From positions 4,428,501-4,492,500 of the forward strand of contig JAYKKM010000375.1 of NCBI GenBank assembly GCA_035772405.1: 64,000 nucleotides of DNA, read 5' to 3'. This stretch comes from Chrysogorgia sp. JL179-B06. Lineage: Eukaryota > Cnidaria > Anthozoa > Scleralcyonacea > Chrysogorgiidae. The translations under genes were made by a program, and so were the position numbers. Of this stretch, positions 10,470 to 19,886 are shown piece by piece. Below the pieces are notes generated by a model, which saw only the letters and a list, made by a program, of their open reading frames with translations, ran no database searches and was not told the DNA's origin. Each line of letters starts with the position of its first letter. Position 1 is the stretch's first letter.

Positions 10470-11001
10470 AAGTGTGTAAAAATGTGGAAACAGAGCCACA
10501 CCTGCAACCACTCGATAATGAAGTTTTCAACCTCCAATCCACTGTTACAAGTCAAGAAGCGCCAGACTGGATATGAAGGCAGGAGGTTTCTGGACACCAG
10601 GAGTTAAAGCATTTTTTGACGTACGTGTAACGCATGTAAACTCCCGGTCCAACCAGGGTAAGTCCACTGCAACAATCTTCAGAGAGCAGGAAAACGAGAA
10701 GAAGAGAAAATACAATCAGAGAGTGATGGATGTTGAAATGGGAACTTTTACACCATTGGTGTTTGGTACAAACGGGGGCATGGGAGCCGACTGTCAGAAC
10801 TTTTTAAGAACTCTCGCAGATAAACTCACGAGCAAGAACAATGAAGTTTACGCCAGCGTCATTACCTGGTTACGAATCCAGCTATCATTCGCTATCTTAA
10901 GAACTGTACATAGATGCGTGAGAGGTTCGAGAATTCCGTTTAAGTCACGCGAGATCGCGAAAGACTTTACTCTCTCTGTAGCAGAACTACTGTATACGTG
11001 A
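10470..11001 (+). pseudogene. Retroelement-encoded C-terminal domain, frameshifted
   Basis: An intact frame of 142 codons (10573-11001) carries RLDMKAGGFW just before and at its start, then KAFFDVRV, KKRKYNQRV, GTFTPLVFGTNGGMG and an ILRTVHRCVRGSR end. An upstream stretch reading EPHLQPLDNE is in another frame, so the copy is broken near 10548. I recognise this as a multi-copy family that in cnidarian genomes usually follows reverse transcriptase; FFDVRV may belong to a nuclease-like fold (inference). A second, more decayed copy is at 27960-28265. An (ATT)n tail follows. Confidence 0.65.
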
Positions 11002-11067
11002 TTTTTAGCCTGGAATTTTAGATTGAATTTTCTTTGTTTTAATTACCGTTTTTAAATAAAGTTTTCC

Positions 11068-11069
<2 letters not shown>

Positions 11070-11127
<58 letters not shown>
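11070..11127. repeat. (ATT)n microsatellite
   Basis: About 19 uninterrupted ATT units, probably the 3' end of the retroelement just upstream. Confidence 0.9.
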
Positions 11128-11128
<1 letters not shown>

Positions 11129-12029
11129 TCGGATAGTAGCACGAGTTTTAGATTCGGCTTCATTATTAATTAGTATTAGTATTATTTTTGTGGTTCCGTA
11201 AATTTGCAAAATTGCGCAATAACTCGTACCAGCCTCAATGTTCCTTACCTTCACCCTTGTTGTCAACGAATCGCAGTCTGAAAAGCATTTACGAGACCTG
11301 TAAACCCGCAAACCATTGCAGAGAGTTCAATCATGAAGACGGAATGGACAGCCGAAGGACAGGGAAATATTATTATGTTGACATTTTCGAGGACATTTTA
11401 ATATCCCGTGAAACTCCGTAATATCAATCATTTATGAAATGTTGTGTTTTTGTCCGATTTAAATCAATTCTATATCGAAATGATCACTTGAATGTGGCGA
11501 ATCGAACGCTGTAGGTTTCGTCTACTTAAAATGTGAAGATCAGCATGTCTGCGTGTTGGGGAGCTAGCCTGCGTGTAGACGCCTGATTTTCTTCGTCTTC
11601 ATTTCTAGCCCAACTTGCTTTAAAGTTTCCCACTTTAAACGAGCGCTGCACAATGGCTTCAGTGCCTGATTACAGAAATCAATGCATTCAAAATTATCCT
11701 TTGTAATATAAGACAAGTGAGCGGGTTTTCTAATTCCAACTGTCTAACATGCGTATATGCCACCAATGCATACCCATCTCCGCAGGCAATATGCGCGCCA
11801 TGTCCCTAAAAGTAGCCCGAGTTAACGCCTAGCGGGCGTCTTGTTATCATTATTATTATTATTATTATTAACGAGTCTGTGCCCTAACCCCAATATTGGC
11901 TTCCATTTTGAATAAGGCCTGGTTACTTAGGTAAACTCAAAATGCGAGCCCAAAATATTTATTTTGCATGCGGGAACCTTGGGACCACGAGGAATTTCAC
12001 TCCGCTTACCCAACATTCTATGAGAGCTG
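11128..12029. other. No gene seen
   Basis: Mostly unassigned. A short ATT run lies at 11855-11870. ORFs here have no recognisable motifs. Confidence 0.4.
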
Positions 12030-12450
12030 GGATGGTAACGACGCTTCGGGATGGTAACGACCGTTTACGAAAGGGAAAATTCCATCGTCGATCGCTGCGA
12101 TCCAACGATCGTTGCGATCATATGGAAACCGGGCCTATAAAGCCCGCAACGATCGCAGCAATTGCAACGATCGCAACAATTGCAACGATCGTCGACTCGT
12201 TGCGATCGTTGCATTCATATAGAAATCGGGCTGAGATCGCAACGATCGCAGAGATAGAAATTGTTCTATCGCAACGATCGCAATGATCGCCATGTTTATG
12301 GTTTCCATATGATCGCAAGGATCGCAATGATTATTTCTGCGATCGTTGCGATCCTTGCCATCATTGCTATCATATGGAAACCGGGCCTGAAACGTCTCGA
12401 TCGCAAAGATCGCAGAGATAGATCTCAACGATCGCCAGGTTTATGCATGT
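12030..12450. repeat. CGATCG-rich repeat block (Harbinger-like MITE relatives)
   Basis: Dense GCGATCGTTGCGATC-type words with ATGGAAACCGGGCCT ends at about 12121 and 12373. This matches the terminal motif of the better-delimited element at 19382-19886. All frames across it are repeat translations. Confidence 0.65.
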
Positions 12451-12511
12451 CTGGGGACCATGGATGGGGAAAATCCATGGGGAAAAGCAGGGGGTGTTAG
12501 GATGAAACTCT

Positions 12512-12545
12512 TCGGGGGGGGGGGGGGGGGGGGTGGGGGTGGAAA
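12512..12545 (+). repeat. Poly-G tract and G-rich cluster
   Basis: A run of about twenty Gs followed by TGGGGGTGG, just beyond the 3' end of the minus-strand peptide gene. It has G-quadruplex potential on the plus strand. Confidence 0.8.
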
Positions 12546-12583
12546 AGGCGAGTGAGGGGATCATTGCGGATTAGTATTTCTAG

Positions 12584-12589
12584 TTTATT
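12584..12589 (-). promoter_or_regulatory. Polyadenylation signal of the secreted peptide gene
   Basis: AATAAA on the minus strand, 122 bases past the stop codon of the gene at 12712-13089 and the first such hexamer after it. Confidence 0.6.
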
Positions 12590-12711
12590 CAAAAGTCAAA
12601 TTACAGTACAATGTCATTAACCTCTAGCTATTTAATATATGATTGTATATTAATCACATTTTTTAATTTATCATTTATACACATTGTACGTGCTTCAAAC
12701 TAATTCGGTAT

Positions 12712-13089
12712 TTAAAACAGTTCTCGTGGAGATAATGTTGGTTTTGCAGTTGTTTTCTTATAACAACGTAACGGTTTTACAGCACATTTATCAGAACATT
12801 TCCTCCTCTCGTGTGAATTGCAGATAATTTTCTTTTCTTCGTTTGAAAATTCTTCAGCAGTCGTCTTCCTTGCTCTTGTTCCATAACCATCTGTGTTTCC
12901 GTCTTCAGTGAAAGCATGGACACCCTTTCCAACTTCTTCATCAAATGCTTTCTTCATCAAACGTCGTTTGGCCAGCCACACTCTGTCGATGTCCTTACTA
13001 TCACGAGTCGCCAATGGTAGGGCCATGCTCATCAGGAATGCAGTGCTCAACAAGATGGTGAGACAAAAGTAGAAGTTCTGTTTTGACAT
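12712..13089 (-). CDS. Small secreted peptide precursor with four C-terminal cysteines
   Basis: A single-exon gene for 125 residues, not assigned to any family I know. Residues 1-23 form a signal peptide (hydrophobic core TILLSTAFLM, likely cut near MALP). The middle is charged with dibasic sites (KRR at 41-43, KK at 46-47 and 86-87). The C-terminal part is basic with Cys90, Cys98, Cys102 and Cys109 (C-x7-C-x3-C-x6-C), enough for two disulphides. Processing after Lys87 would give a peptide of about 38 residues (inference). A TATA box and octamer lie upstream and AATAAA downstream, supporting a real gene and this start. The layout is that of toxin, antimicrobial or hormone-like precursors; toxin activity is not shown. 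The 5' flank is copied several times over the next 7.5 kb. Confidence 0.72.
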   Translation of the reverse strand: MSKQNFYFCLTILLSTAFLMSMALPLATRDSKDIDRVWLAKRRLMKKAFDEEVGKGVHAFTEDGNTDGYGTRARKTTAEEFSNEEKKIICNSHERRKCSDKCAVKPLRCYKKTTAKPTLSPRELF

Positions 13090-13191
13090 TTTTCGTGCAA
13101 ACTACAATTAACTTTGGCGTACAGGGAAAATGTTGAACCCTCTCCAATTCTGTACTTTCTTACTCTTTCCCGGTTGCAGTAATTGAGCGAT

Positions 13192-13199
13192 CTTTTATA
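13192..13199 (-). promoter_or_regulatory. TATA box of the secreted peptide gene
   Basis: TATAAAAG on the minus strand, 103 bases upstream of the start codon. Initiation about 30 bases further would give a 5' leader of about 70 bases without an intron. Confidence 0.65.
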
Positions 13200-13233
13200 G
13201 GTTTCCTTTGGCTTTGTCACTATCAAGATGTTC

Positions 13234-13241
13234 ATTTGCAT
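13234..13241 (-). promoter_or_regulatory. POU octamer ATGCAAAT upstream of the TATA box
   Basis: An exact octamer 35 bases upstream of the TATA box. The same word sits at the same relative place in the flank copies at 14007-14014, 16444-16451 and 19295-19302. ATGCAAAT is the classical site of POU-homeodomain proteins; binding here is inference. Confidence 0.5.
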
Positions 13242-13384
13242 CGCAATAGACGCCTTTTAAAAGAAAAACATCGAGTGCAACGCTGATCAATTAAGTAAAA
13301 ATTAATAATGTTTTAGGTCTAATGTTTTTGACAAAACAGCTTGCCTGCATATATAAGTAATATTTGGCATTTCACTCGATTAAA

Positions 13385-13610
13385 CTACATGTTCTAGAGA
13401 TTTATAGTGAAGGAAAATTTCGATTGTTGGAATATATACATTTTAAGACCAAATCGGGACCAGTGGCGAAAAATGCAACTTCAAGGCCTTCCGGCTGGAA
13501 TTGAACCCGACCCTGCGCGGAGGCCGTTGCCGAGAGCTTAAGTCACGAGTTATGTATATATTAGTCGGGTGGTAATGCCGGGATAAGATTCTGGGTATAT
13601 TACAAGTAAT
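13385..13610 (-). mobile_element. tRNA-derived SINE, family 3 (degraded)
   Basis: GGCCTTCCGGCTGGAATTGA followed by a truncated tRNA-like part and the GTTGCCGAGAGC to GGGATAAGATT body. A fuller copy is at 37530-37711. Confidence 0.65.
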
Positions 13611-13919
13611 ATTTGGTGTGATATGATATTAAATTGTGGAGCTCAAATTGAATAGCTTACTAAAATGAAATATTGCATTAGTAACAGTCACAATTGTGGA
13701 TCTTTATTGACGATATGTTATTGTCGTGTAAATAAATTTGGCTTTATTCTATAATTGTTTGACATACATGTAGGATTTCTACTCTAATTTAACTGATGAA
13801 AAGTCGTTCTGAACTATACTTTCCCTCATTTTCTCCGCGAAATTGTGGGTCTCTAACCTTTATTGATATACGATATGTTATTGACGTGTAAATATGTTTG
13901 CCTTTACTCTATAATCGTT
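13611..13919. other. No gene seen
   Basis: Contains two similar stretches around ACGATATGTTATTG (13710 and 13870), a local duplication of about 100 bases with differences. Confidence 0.4.
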
Positions 13920-14390
13920 ATACTTTCTTGCTCTTTGCCAGTTGCAGTAATTGAGCGATCTTTTATAATAGGTTTCCTTTTGCTTTGTCACTCGCTCAAT
14001 ATGTTCATTTGCATTGCAATAGACGCCTTTTAAAGAAAAACAAAGAGTCGTGCCATGACGCTGATCATTAGTCAAAATGAATAATGTTTTAAGTATAAAC
14101 GTTTTTGACAAAACAGCTTATCATATTATATCCTACGTGCTGGCTGATGCCGTGATGGGGGCAGCTAATTTGACCAAACTAATTTCATGAGCTGTGGGAA
14201 TCAAATTAACTATAGTCTATATAGCATGGCCAGAAATAGAATTTGTATAGGTATATTAGCTAACCAAATTGCTGTTCTTTCATTTGAATGTCACATTCAG
14301 AATGTGAAATAATTTATCAATGAGTTAGCCATTATGCTATTGTTTGGACCTTTATATATAATAATAAAAGACGTATATTTTCATAAACGA
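13920..14390 (-). repeat. Peptide-gene 5' flank, copy 2 (no ORF)
   Basis: Direct copy of the leader, TATA box (TATAAAAG at 13960-13967, minus) and octamer (14007-14014), continuing into a further upstream block (GAGCTGTGGGAATCAAATTA to TTGTTTGGACC). The copy breaks off before the start codon, so it could drive transcription but encodes nothing of the peptide. Confidence 0.75.
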
Positions 14391-14533
14391 CTTTTCGGAT
14401 GACGTTTTGTGGAGAACACATCGTCTGACACATTGAAGTTCTCTTATTTCTCCTTTTCATATTATATCCACTTCTTTTGAGAACTTAGCAGCTTTCATAT
14501 TAAAGACATATTATTAAACCGAGTGCGAGGTCT

Positions 14534-14636
14534 GTACGGTAAAGTATTTGCCTGAGGTTTTCGTACAATCCGAGCGACGAAGGCGCGATGTCAGTCTGTG
14601 CGAAAAAACTGAAGGCAAATACTTTACCGTACATAC
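14534..14636. repeat. Short inverted repeat
   Basis: GTACGGTAAAGTATTTGCCT and its complement face each other across about 60 bases. Overlapping ORFs (14548-14912) have no recognisable domain. Confidence 0.6.
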
Positions 14637-14959
14637 CAAGCAAAGTACATACCATTTATTATATGGCTTTTTGTTCATTTTGTTCTCTGCTTTTAACGTT
14701 GTGTTTGTATTCCGCAGATGTTGCCGTTTACCTTATCTCTCAGCTTGTTGATTTCGGTTCATGTTTACACGCGTTATACTGGTCGTAGGCATTCATTTTC
14801 TTCACTTATAGATAAACAGCTTTCAAGAAAAGCAGCACTAATGTTCCAGGACGTGTTATTGAATTCGAACTTTTTCAACGAACATACTCAAATCCTCTTT
14901 TATTTTCACTAATTCAACTCAGAAATTTTCCCGCCAAAACTTACCGGTCCGGAAAAAGG

Positions 14960-15110
14960 CGTATTGCATTAAACTTTCAAATTTCTAGTTGGCGTATAAG
15001 CGTTTAAGTTTCATTGTGAAATAAAGAGAACTGAGACACGCTTCGTACATCGATCCATGACTGTGTCAAAGCTATATAGATGTCCACAATCAAAAGCGAG
15101 ATTTACCGGA
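14960..15110 (+). repeat. Flank block D, copy 1
   Basis: From CGTATTGCATTAAACTTTC through ACACGCTTCGTACATCGATC to CACAATCAAAAG. Further copies at 16652-16800, 16842-16945 and inverted at 18222-18360 are all confined to the peptide-gene neighbourhood. Confidence 0.7.
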
Positions 15111-15183
15111 GCCCCCAAGACCTTATGCCCTTAAAAGCATACTTAGAGAAGTTCTGAAAAAGTTAAAAATTCCATTATATTTT

Positions 15184-15508
15184 AGTTTAGTTTAGTTTAT
15201 TATATTTATCACTCTTTTATGTGAACGGAATACCGCAACAGGCTAGAAGCCAAATTGATAGGGGTTCCGAGGGCCCACGATTTAAGGTTGTTATATCCGA
15301 GAAGACCCGAATGTCTTACAATGATTTTCTGGTATTGCAAAGGCACCACTTTCTCCTCAATTAATTTTAAGACCCTGAGTGGAGGTCCGACCCAGGATAT
15401 GAACCTGTGTGATCACATGTGATTTGGAACAGTCCATGTGGAATTTTCGTAAGGGATGTGTCTCCCAGCTCATAGACAAGTGTGATAACCACTAGGCCAC
15501 AACACGTG
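15184..15508 (-). mobile_element. tRNA-derived SINE, family 1, interrupted by a short insertion
   Basis: A full-length minus-strand copy with the TTTAG tail at its left end. Between the B-box and A-box about 55 bases (GATCACATGTGAT to AAGGGATG) related to the end of the 860-1425 element are inserted. Confidence 0.75.
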
Positions 15509-15524
15509 GGACCCGATCGAACTC

Positions 15525-15665
15525 CTGAGGACCCCGACCTTCTGAGGGCCCCAAACTTCTGAGGGACCCGAACTTCTGAGCTAGGGCCCCGAACTTCTGA
15601 GGGCCCCGAACTTCTGAGCTAGGGCTCCGAACTTCTGAGGGCCCCGAACTTCTGAGGGCCCAGCT
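15525..15665. repeat. GGGCCCCGAACTTCTGA minisatellite
   Basis: About eight imperfect tandem units of 17-22 bases. The frame across it is a repeat artefact. Confidence 0.75.
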
Positions 15666-15999
15666 CAAATTTGAAACGCAGGAAAACAAACAGACCACAA
15701 AAGCAAAAAATAATTTAAAAAATTAAAAATCTTGAAATATTTTACAGAATCATTATATAGATCAGTAACAGTAACACATACCTATTGTCTAATGCAGTGT
15801 ACCTACGGATTTAACTTCACAAAATAAAGAACAAAATTATTTTATTAAAATATAAACCCCAAACTCAGCAGTCAATATTTATATTAGTAACTGATAAGCG
15901 ATAACTGTTCCCATGCACCGCAAAGGGGTGCCACAATCTAAATTTGCCCCAGGGGTCCTTAATCCGCCACTGCCACAACAGCTGCTATTTTTTCTACGA
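15666..15999. other. No gene seen
   Basis: AT-rich unassigned sequence; the right part ends GTCCTTAATCCGCCACTG, resembling a hAT-like terminus. Confidence 0.35.
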
Positions 16000-16029
16000 G
16001 ACAGTCATGCGAATTTTAATCGAAAGAAT

Positions 16030-16330
16030 ACTCAAAATTGCGAATTAGTCAAATTGATGAATAATGCTTTATAAGTCTAAATGTATTTGACAAAACAGCT
16101 TACCATATATAGGCTACACATGCTGGCTGTTTGGCCCTGTTTATACCAAAGATGTTAACTTGGAGGCGACTATTTTGACCAAACTTTTCATGAGCTGCGG
16201 GAGTCAAATTATTAACTTGCGTGGCCAAAAAGGGAGGTTGCATGTATATATTAGCTAACCAAATTGCTGTTTTTTTATTTGAATATGTGAAATAATTTGT
16301 CATTGAGTTAACCATTATACTATTGTTTGG
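16030..16330 (-). repeat. Peptide-gene far upstream flank, copy 3a
   Basis: Matches 14080-14385: TTTGACAAAACAGCTTACCAT, then GAGCTGCGGGAGTCAAATTA to TTGTTTGGACTTTA. It lacks leader and TATA box. Confidence 0.7.
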
Positions 16331-16394
16331 ACTTTATAAGATGAAAAAGAGACTAATAAAACAACTTCAATATGTCGTAATATACTTAAAGCTG

Positions 16395-16565
16395 TTTTGT
16401 TAAAACGTTTGTACTTAAAACATTATTCAAGGCATCTATTACAATGCAAATGAACATCTTCAGAGTGACAAAGCAAAAAGAAACCTGTAAAAAATCGCTC
16501 AATTACTGCAACTGGCCAAGAGCAAGAAAGTACAGAATTGGGGAAGGTTCAACATTTTTATTCTG
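16395..16565 (+). repeat. Peptide-gene promoter and leader, inverted copy 3b
   Basis: The promoter block in opposite orientation to copy 1. The octamer is intact (16444-16451) but the TATA position reads TGTAAAAAA, and the copy ends in the leader (GGTTCAACATTTTT) before any start codon. Confidence 0.75.
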
Positions 16566-16651
16566 ATTGTATTTTCTGAAAACGTTAACTTAATGTTGTC
16601 GTGTTTGAAATTAGTATATACTTGTTAATATAAGAAATACTCTTTGAAATT

Positions 16652-16945
16652 ATCTGGACCTTTAAATTTTCCGATTTCTTGTTGGCGTATATGTAGGCGT
16701 TTATGTTTCATTGTGAAAGAAAGAAAACTAAGAAACGCTTCGTACATCGATCCATGATGATGTGTGAAAACTATAGATGTTCACAATCAAAAGGGAGTAT
16801 ATATATAATTGTTAATATGAGAAATACTCCTTGAAATTAACTGCACAATTAAACTTTCAAATTTCTAGTTGGTCATGTTTAAGTTTCATTTAGTGAAATT
16901 AAGAGTACTGAGACACGCTTCGTACATCGATCCATGATGTGTCAA
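16652..16945 (+). repeat. Flank block D, copies 2 and 3 in tandem
   Basis: Two successive partial copies of the block at 14960-15110, separated by TATATATAATTGTTAATATG. Both carry ACGCTTCGTACATCGATCC. Confidence 0.7.
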
Positions 16946-17196
16946 TCTATGATGCGTCACGGTTAGAAAGTGTCTCGTCAGAAAATTCGAAATTTTGAGG
17001 TGTCTTGATCGCAATTTTGAGCATACTTACGATTAAAATTAACATGACTGTCTCTTAGAAAAAATATTGCTTAAAATATAATGGAATTTTTAACTTTTTC
17101 AGAACTTTTCTAAGTATGCTTTTAAGGGCATAAGGTCTTGCAGGGGGGCACAAGTCTCCCTTTTGATTGTGGACATGAATCTATAGTTTTGACATA

Positions 17197-18216
17197 CAGT
17201 GGCGGATCCAGGGAGGGGGCGCATGCGGCGCGCCCCCCCCCCCCTTTCAAATCCTGCAAACAAGTGTTTTCTGTTTTTTTACCATGTCAAGACGAAGTAG
17301 TCGAAGTGATAAACGCTATATTATATGACCGGTTATAAGCACAATGTTTTGGTAGCTTATCCAATTTTCATTGCAAAAGTTAGTTTGCATGCACTGATAT
17401 AGATATTTTAACATGGGTTCCAAGATAAGCTTTTTATAAAACGACGTTTATATTACAGTGTTTCATAATCTTGATGCCCCTTTGTAATCGTGCATTTTTA
17501 GCAGCGGCGTGGTGACCTAATTTTGCAAAAATTCTTATCAGAAATCGCCGGAAAAGCATTTCTGGGCTTTGCAAAATTAAACATTTTCCTGGGGGAACAT
17601 GTCCAACCTCGTACCCAGGGCATTTTGCCTCCACGGTGGAAGGTCGGCGAAAATGGCCCTGGGATCGGCTGGTCGATTCCATAATCTTATTGGCCAGTTC
17701 TAAAACTCGATTAATTCAGCTAGAGTATAATTTATTCATCTAAATCCACATGTTAAGAAATTTCCTCGCCTTTAAATTTTACCGCAAATAAGAAATATAA
17801 GGGCTTTGATTAATTGTGGCAAGAACTGCATTCGATATATACTTGTCCCTCCGTGATATTTATATAAGATAATCATGGATGTATTATGAATTAGTTGGTT
17901 TTAGGATGAATGCTTTACATGAACAAGTCTGCAGAGCGTTTCATATTTCTCATTCATTATCACATCAACAGACTTAAACAAAGACAAATGACCTAAATTA
18001 TCATAAATTATCATCTCAAAACACCCACATATTCTGGGTGTCATGTGATCTGCCGATCCCAGTGCCATTTTCGCCGACCTTCCGCCGTGGAGGAAAAATG
18101 CCCTGGGAACGAGGTTGGGAACATGCCCCCAGTCCCCCCTAGTGCCACAATGTGCTGATCGATTCTTCATATGCGCCCCCCCCCCCCCCTTTTGAACAAC
18201 CCTGGATCCGCCACTG
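17197..18216. mobile_element. Non-autonomous hAT-like element
   Basis: Terminal inverted repeats CAGTGGCGGATCCAGGG and CCCTGGATCCGCCACTG bound 1020 bases. The flanks look like a split copy of a unique sequence (left GACATA, right ACACATCA), so the target duplication is degraded. Inside, the GGCATTTTGCC block occurs in both orientations. No transposase ORF remains. Confidence 0.75.
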
Positions 18217-18221
18217 ACACA

Positions 18222-18500
18222 TCAGAGATCGATGTACGAAGCGTGTCTCAGTTCTCTTTGTTTCACAATGAAACTTAAACGCCTAGACGCCAACGAGAAA
18301 TTTGAAAGTTTAATGTGCAGATAATTTCAAGGAGTATTTCTCATATTAACAAGTATATACTAATATCAAACACAACATTTAGCAAACGGTTTTCAGCAAA
18401 TACAATAAGATTAAATATGAAAGTTGCTAAGTTCCCGAAAGAACTCACTGGATATAATATGAAAAGGAGAAATAAGAGAACTTCAATGTGTTGAAAAATA
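18222..18500 (-). repeat. Flank blocks D and C, inverted
   Basis: Inverted copy of 14960-15060, followed by sequence shared with 14440-14510 and 20560-20650 (ATGAAAGTTGCTAAGTT, GAGAACTTCAATATGT). It belongs to the rearranged mosaic around the peptide gene. Confidence 0.65.
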
Positions 18501-18544
18501 CTTAAGTAAGAGTACTTAGGTATTAGATCATGGTTACTTACACC

Positions 18545-18890
18545 TATTAGATCATGAATGATATAACCTGAAAGGATATGGTTATAGAGCTTTTTCTCTG
18601 TCTGCACCAAGACTCTGGAATTCATTACCAGATCATATTAGAAACAGCCAATCCGTTGAGATTTTTAAAACACATTTGAAAACTTATCTTTTTAGTCAAG
18701 CATATTCTAATTTTTAACTTTTAATAATAAATTCTATATGTTCTTGTTAACTTTGTAAATATGTTATGATTTTATGCTATTATTTGTAATCATGTTGACT
18801 TTATTCTATATTCCTTGTAAAGCGCCAATAGACTGTAGGGAATTGACGCTATATAAATGTTAGTATTATTATTATTATTATTATTATCAT
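18545..18890 (+). mobile_element. LINE 3' end with (ATT)n tail
   Basis: An open stretch reads YGYRAFSLSAPRLWNSLP, then IFKTHLKTYLF and a stop, followed by GACGCTATATAAATGTTAGT and ATT repeats. This is the same LINE type as 536-830. Confidence 0.75.
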
Positions 18891-18979
18891 ATATATATAG
18901 ATAACGTTTCAGAAACGTCGTTTACGAAAATAGGAAAGTACTCTTACTTAAGTATTTTTTGACATATTGAAGTTCGTTT

Positions 18980-19110
18980 ATTATTATAAAGTCCAAACAA
19001 TAACATAATGGCTAACTCAATGATAAATTATTTCACATTCAAATGAAAGAACAGCAAGTTGGTTAGCTAAAATATACATACAACCTCTCTTTTTTCTCAA
19101 CCACGCTAGT
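18980..19110 (+). repeat. Far upstream flank block, inverted, joined to copy 4
   Basis: Complement of the 14250-14350 type block (TTGGTTAGCTAA, AAATTATTTCACATTC). It meets the gene-start copy head-on, showing an inversion or deletion junction near 19112. Confidence 0.7.
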
Positions 19111-19380
19111 TAATTTGTCTCTCGTGCTCAACAAGATGACAGAGTAGAAGTCTGTTTGACATTTTTTGTTCAAACAAACTCCGCTCATAGGAAAAATGTT
19201 GAACCTTCCCAATTCTGTACTTTCTTGCTCTTTGCTAGTTGTAGTAATTGAGCAAAATTTTGTTTTCCTTTGCTTTGTCACTTTCAAGGTGTTCATTTGC
19301 ATTGCAATAGACGCCTTTTTAAAGAAAAAGCGTTTAACTTCACTGATCCATTGGTGAAAATTAATAATGTTTTAGGTCTA
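19111..19380 (-). pseudogene. Broken copy 4 of the secreted peptide gene (start region and promoter only)
   Basis: The only other copy that reaches coding sequence. Its start codon lies at 19160-19162 (minus) and about 45 bases resemble the beginning of the signal peptide, with small deletions that shift the frame. It stops at an abrupt junction near 19112. The octamer is intact (19295-19302), but the TATA position is replaced by an A/T run. A truncated, non-functional duplicate. Confidence 0.7.
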
Positions 19381-19381
19381 A

Positions 19382-19886
19382 AGCCTGGTTTCCATTACGA
19401 TCGCTGCGATCGCTCAATTGTAAAACCGGCGATCGTATAGCGATCATATGGAAACCACCACACGCTCAGCGATCCTGGCGATCGCAGCGATCGCAGCATC
19501 CTTCATTGTATAGATCACGCAAATTTAGATGAATCAGTGAAACTAAAGCATTTTATGTAAATATTTTTTGTAAATATCTGTAAAAGAATTATCTGTCTTG
19601 AAGACGTAGCTGTGCCCGAAGCTGTGGGACGAGTTTGAAAAGCCTTACTGATAAGAGCAACTAGAATAAAAAGCTGTGCTTGCGATAGTTAAAGAAACTG
19701 TTGTCTTTGTTTACTTCGTCCATGACGATCGCTACAATCGCCACGATCGCCAGTTTTAAAATTGAGCGATCGCAGCGATCGTAGCGATTATATGCAGGAA
19801 ACATGACGATCGCCGCGATCGCTACGATCGTCGATTTTAAAATTGAGCGATCGTAGCGATCGTAGCGATCATATGGAAACCAGGCT
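19382..19886. mobile_element. Harbinger-like MITE, CGATCG-rich, with TAA target duplication
   Basis: Ends AGCCTGGTTTCCAT and ATGGAAACCAGGCT, with TAA on both sides (19379-19381, 19887-19889). A 3-bp TAA duplication is typical of PIF/Harbinger. It interrupts the peptide-gene flank copy between its promoter part and its far upstream part. Interior words such as GCGATCGTAGCGATC recur. Confidence 0.75.

Noticed and set aside
11942..12564. Several overlapping ORFs with RNDRND/IAIVAI repeats
   Set aside because: CGATCG repeat words translated in different frames.
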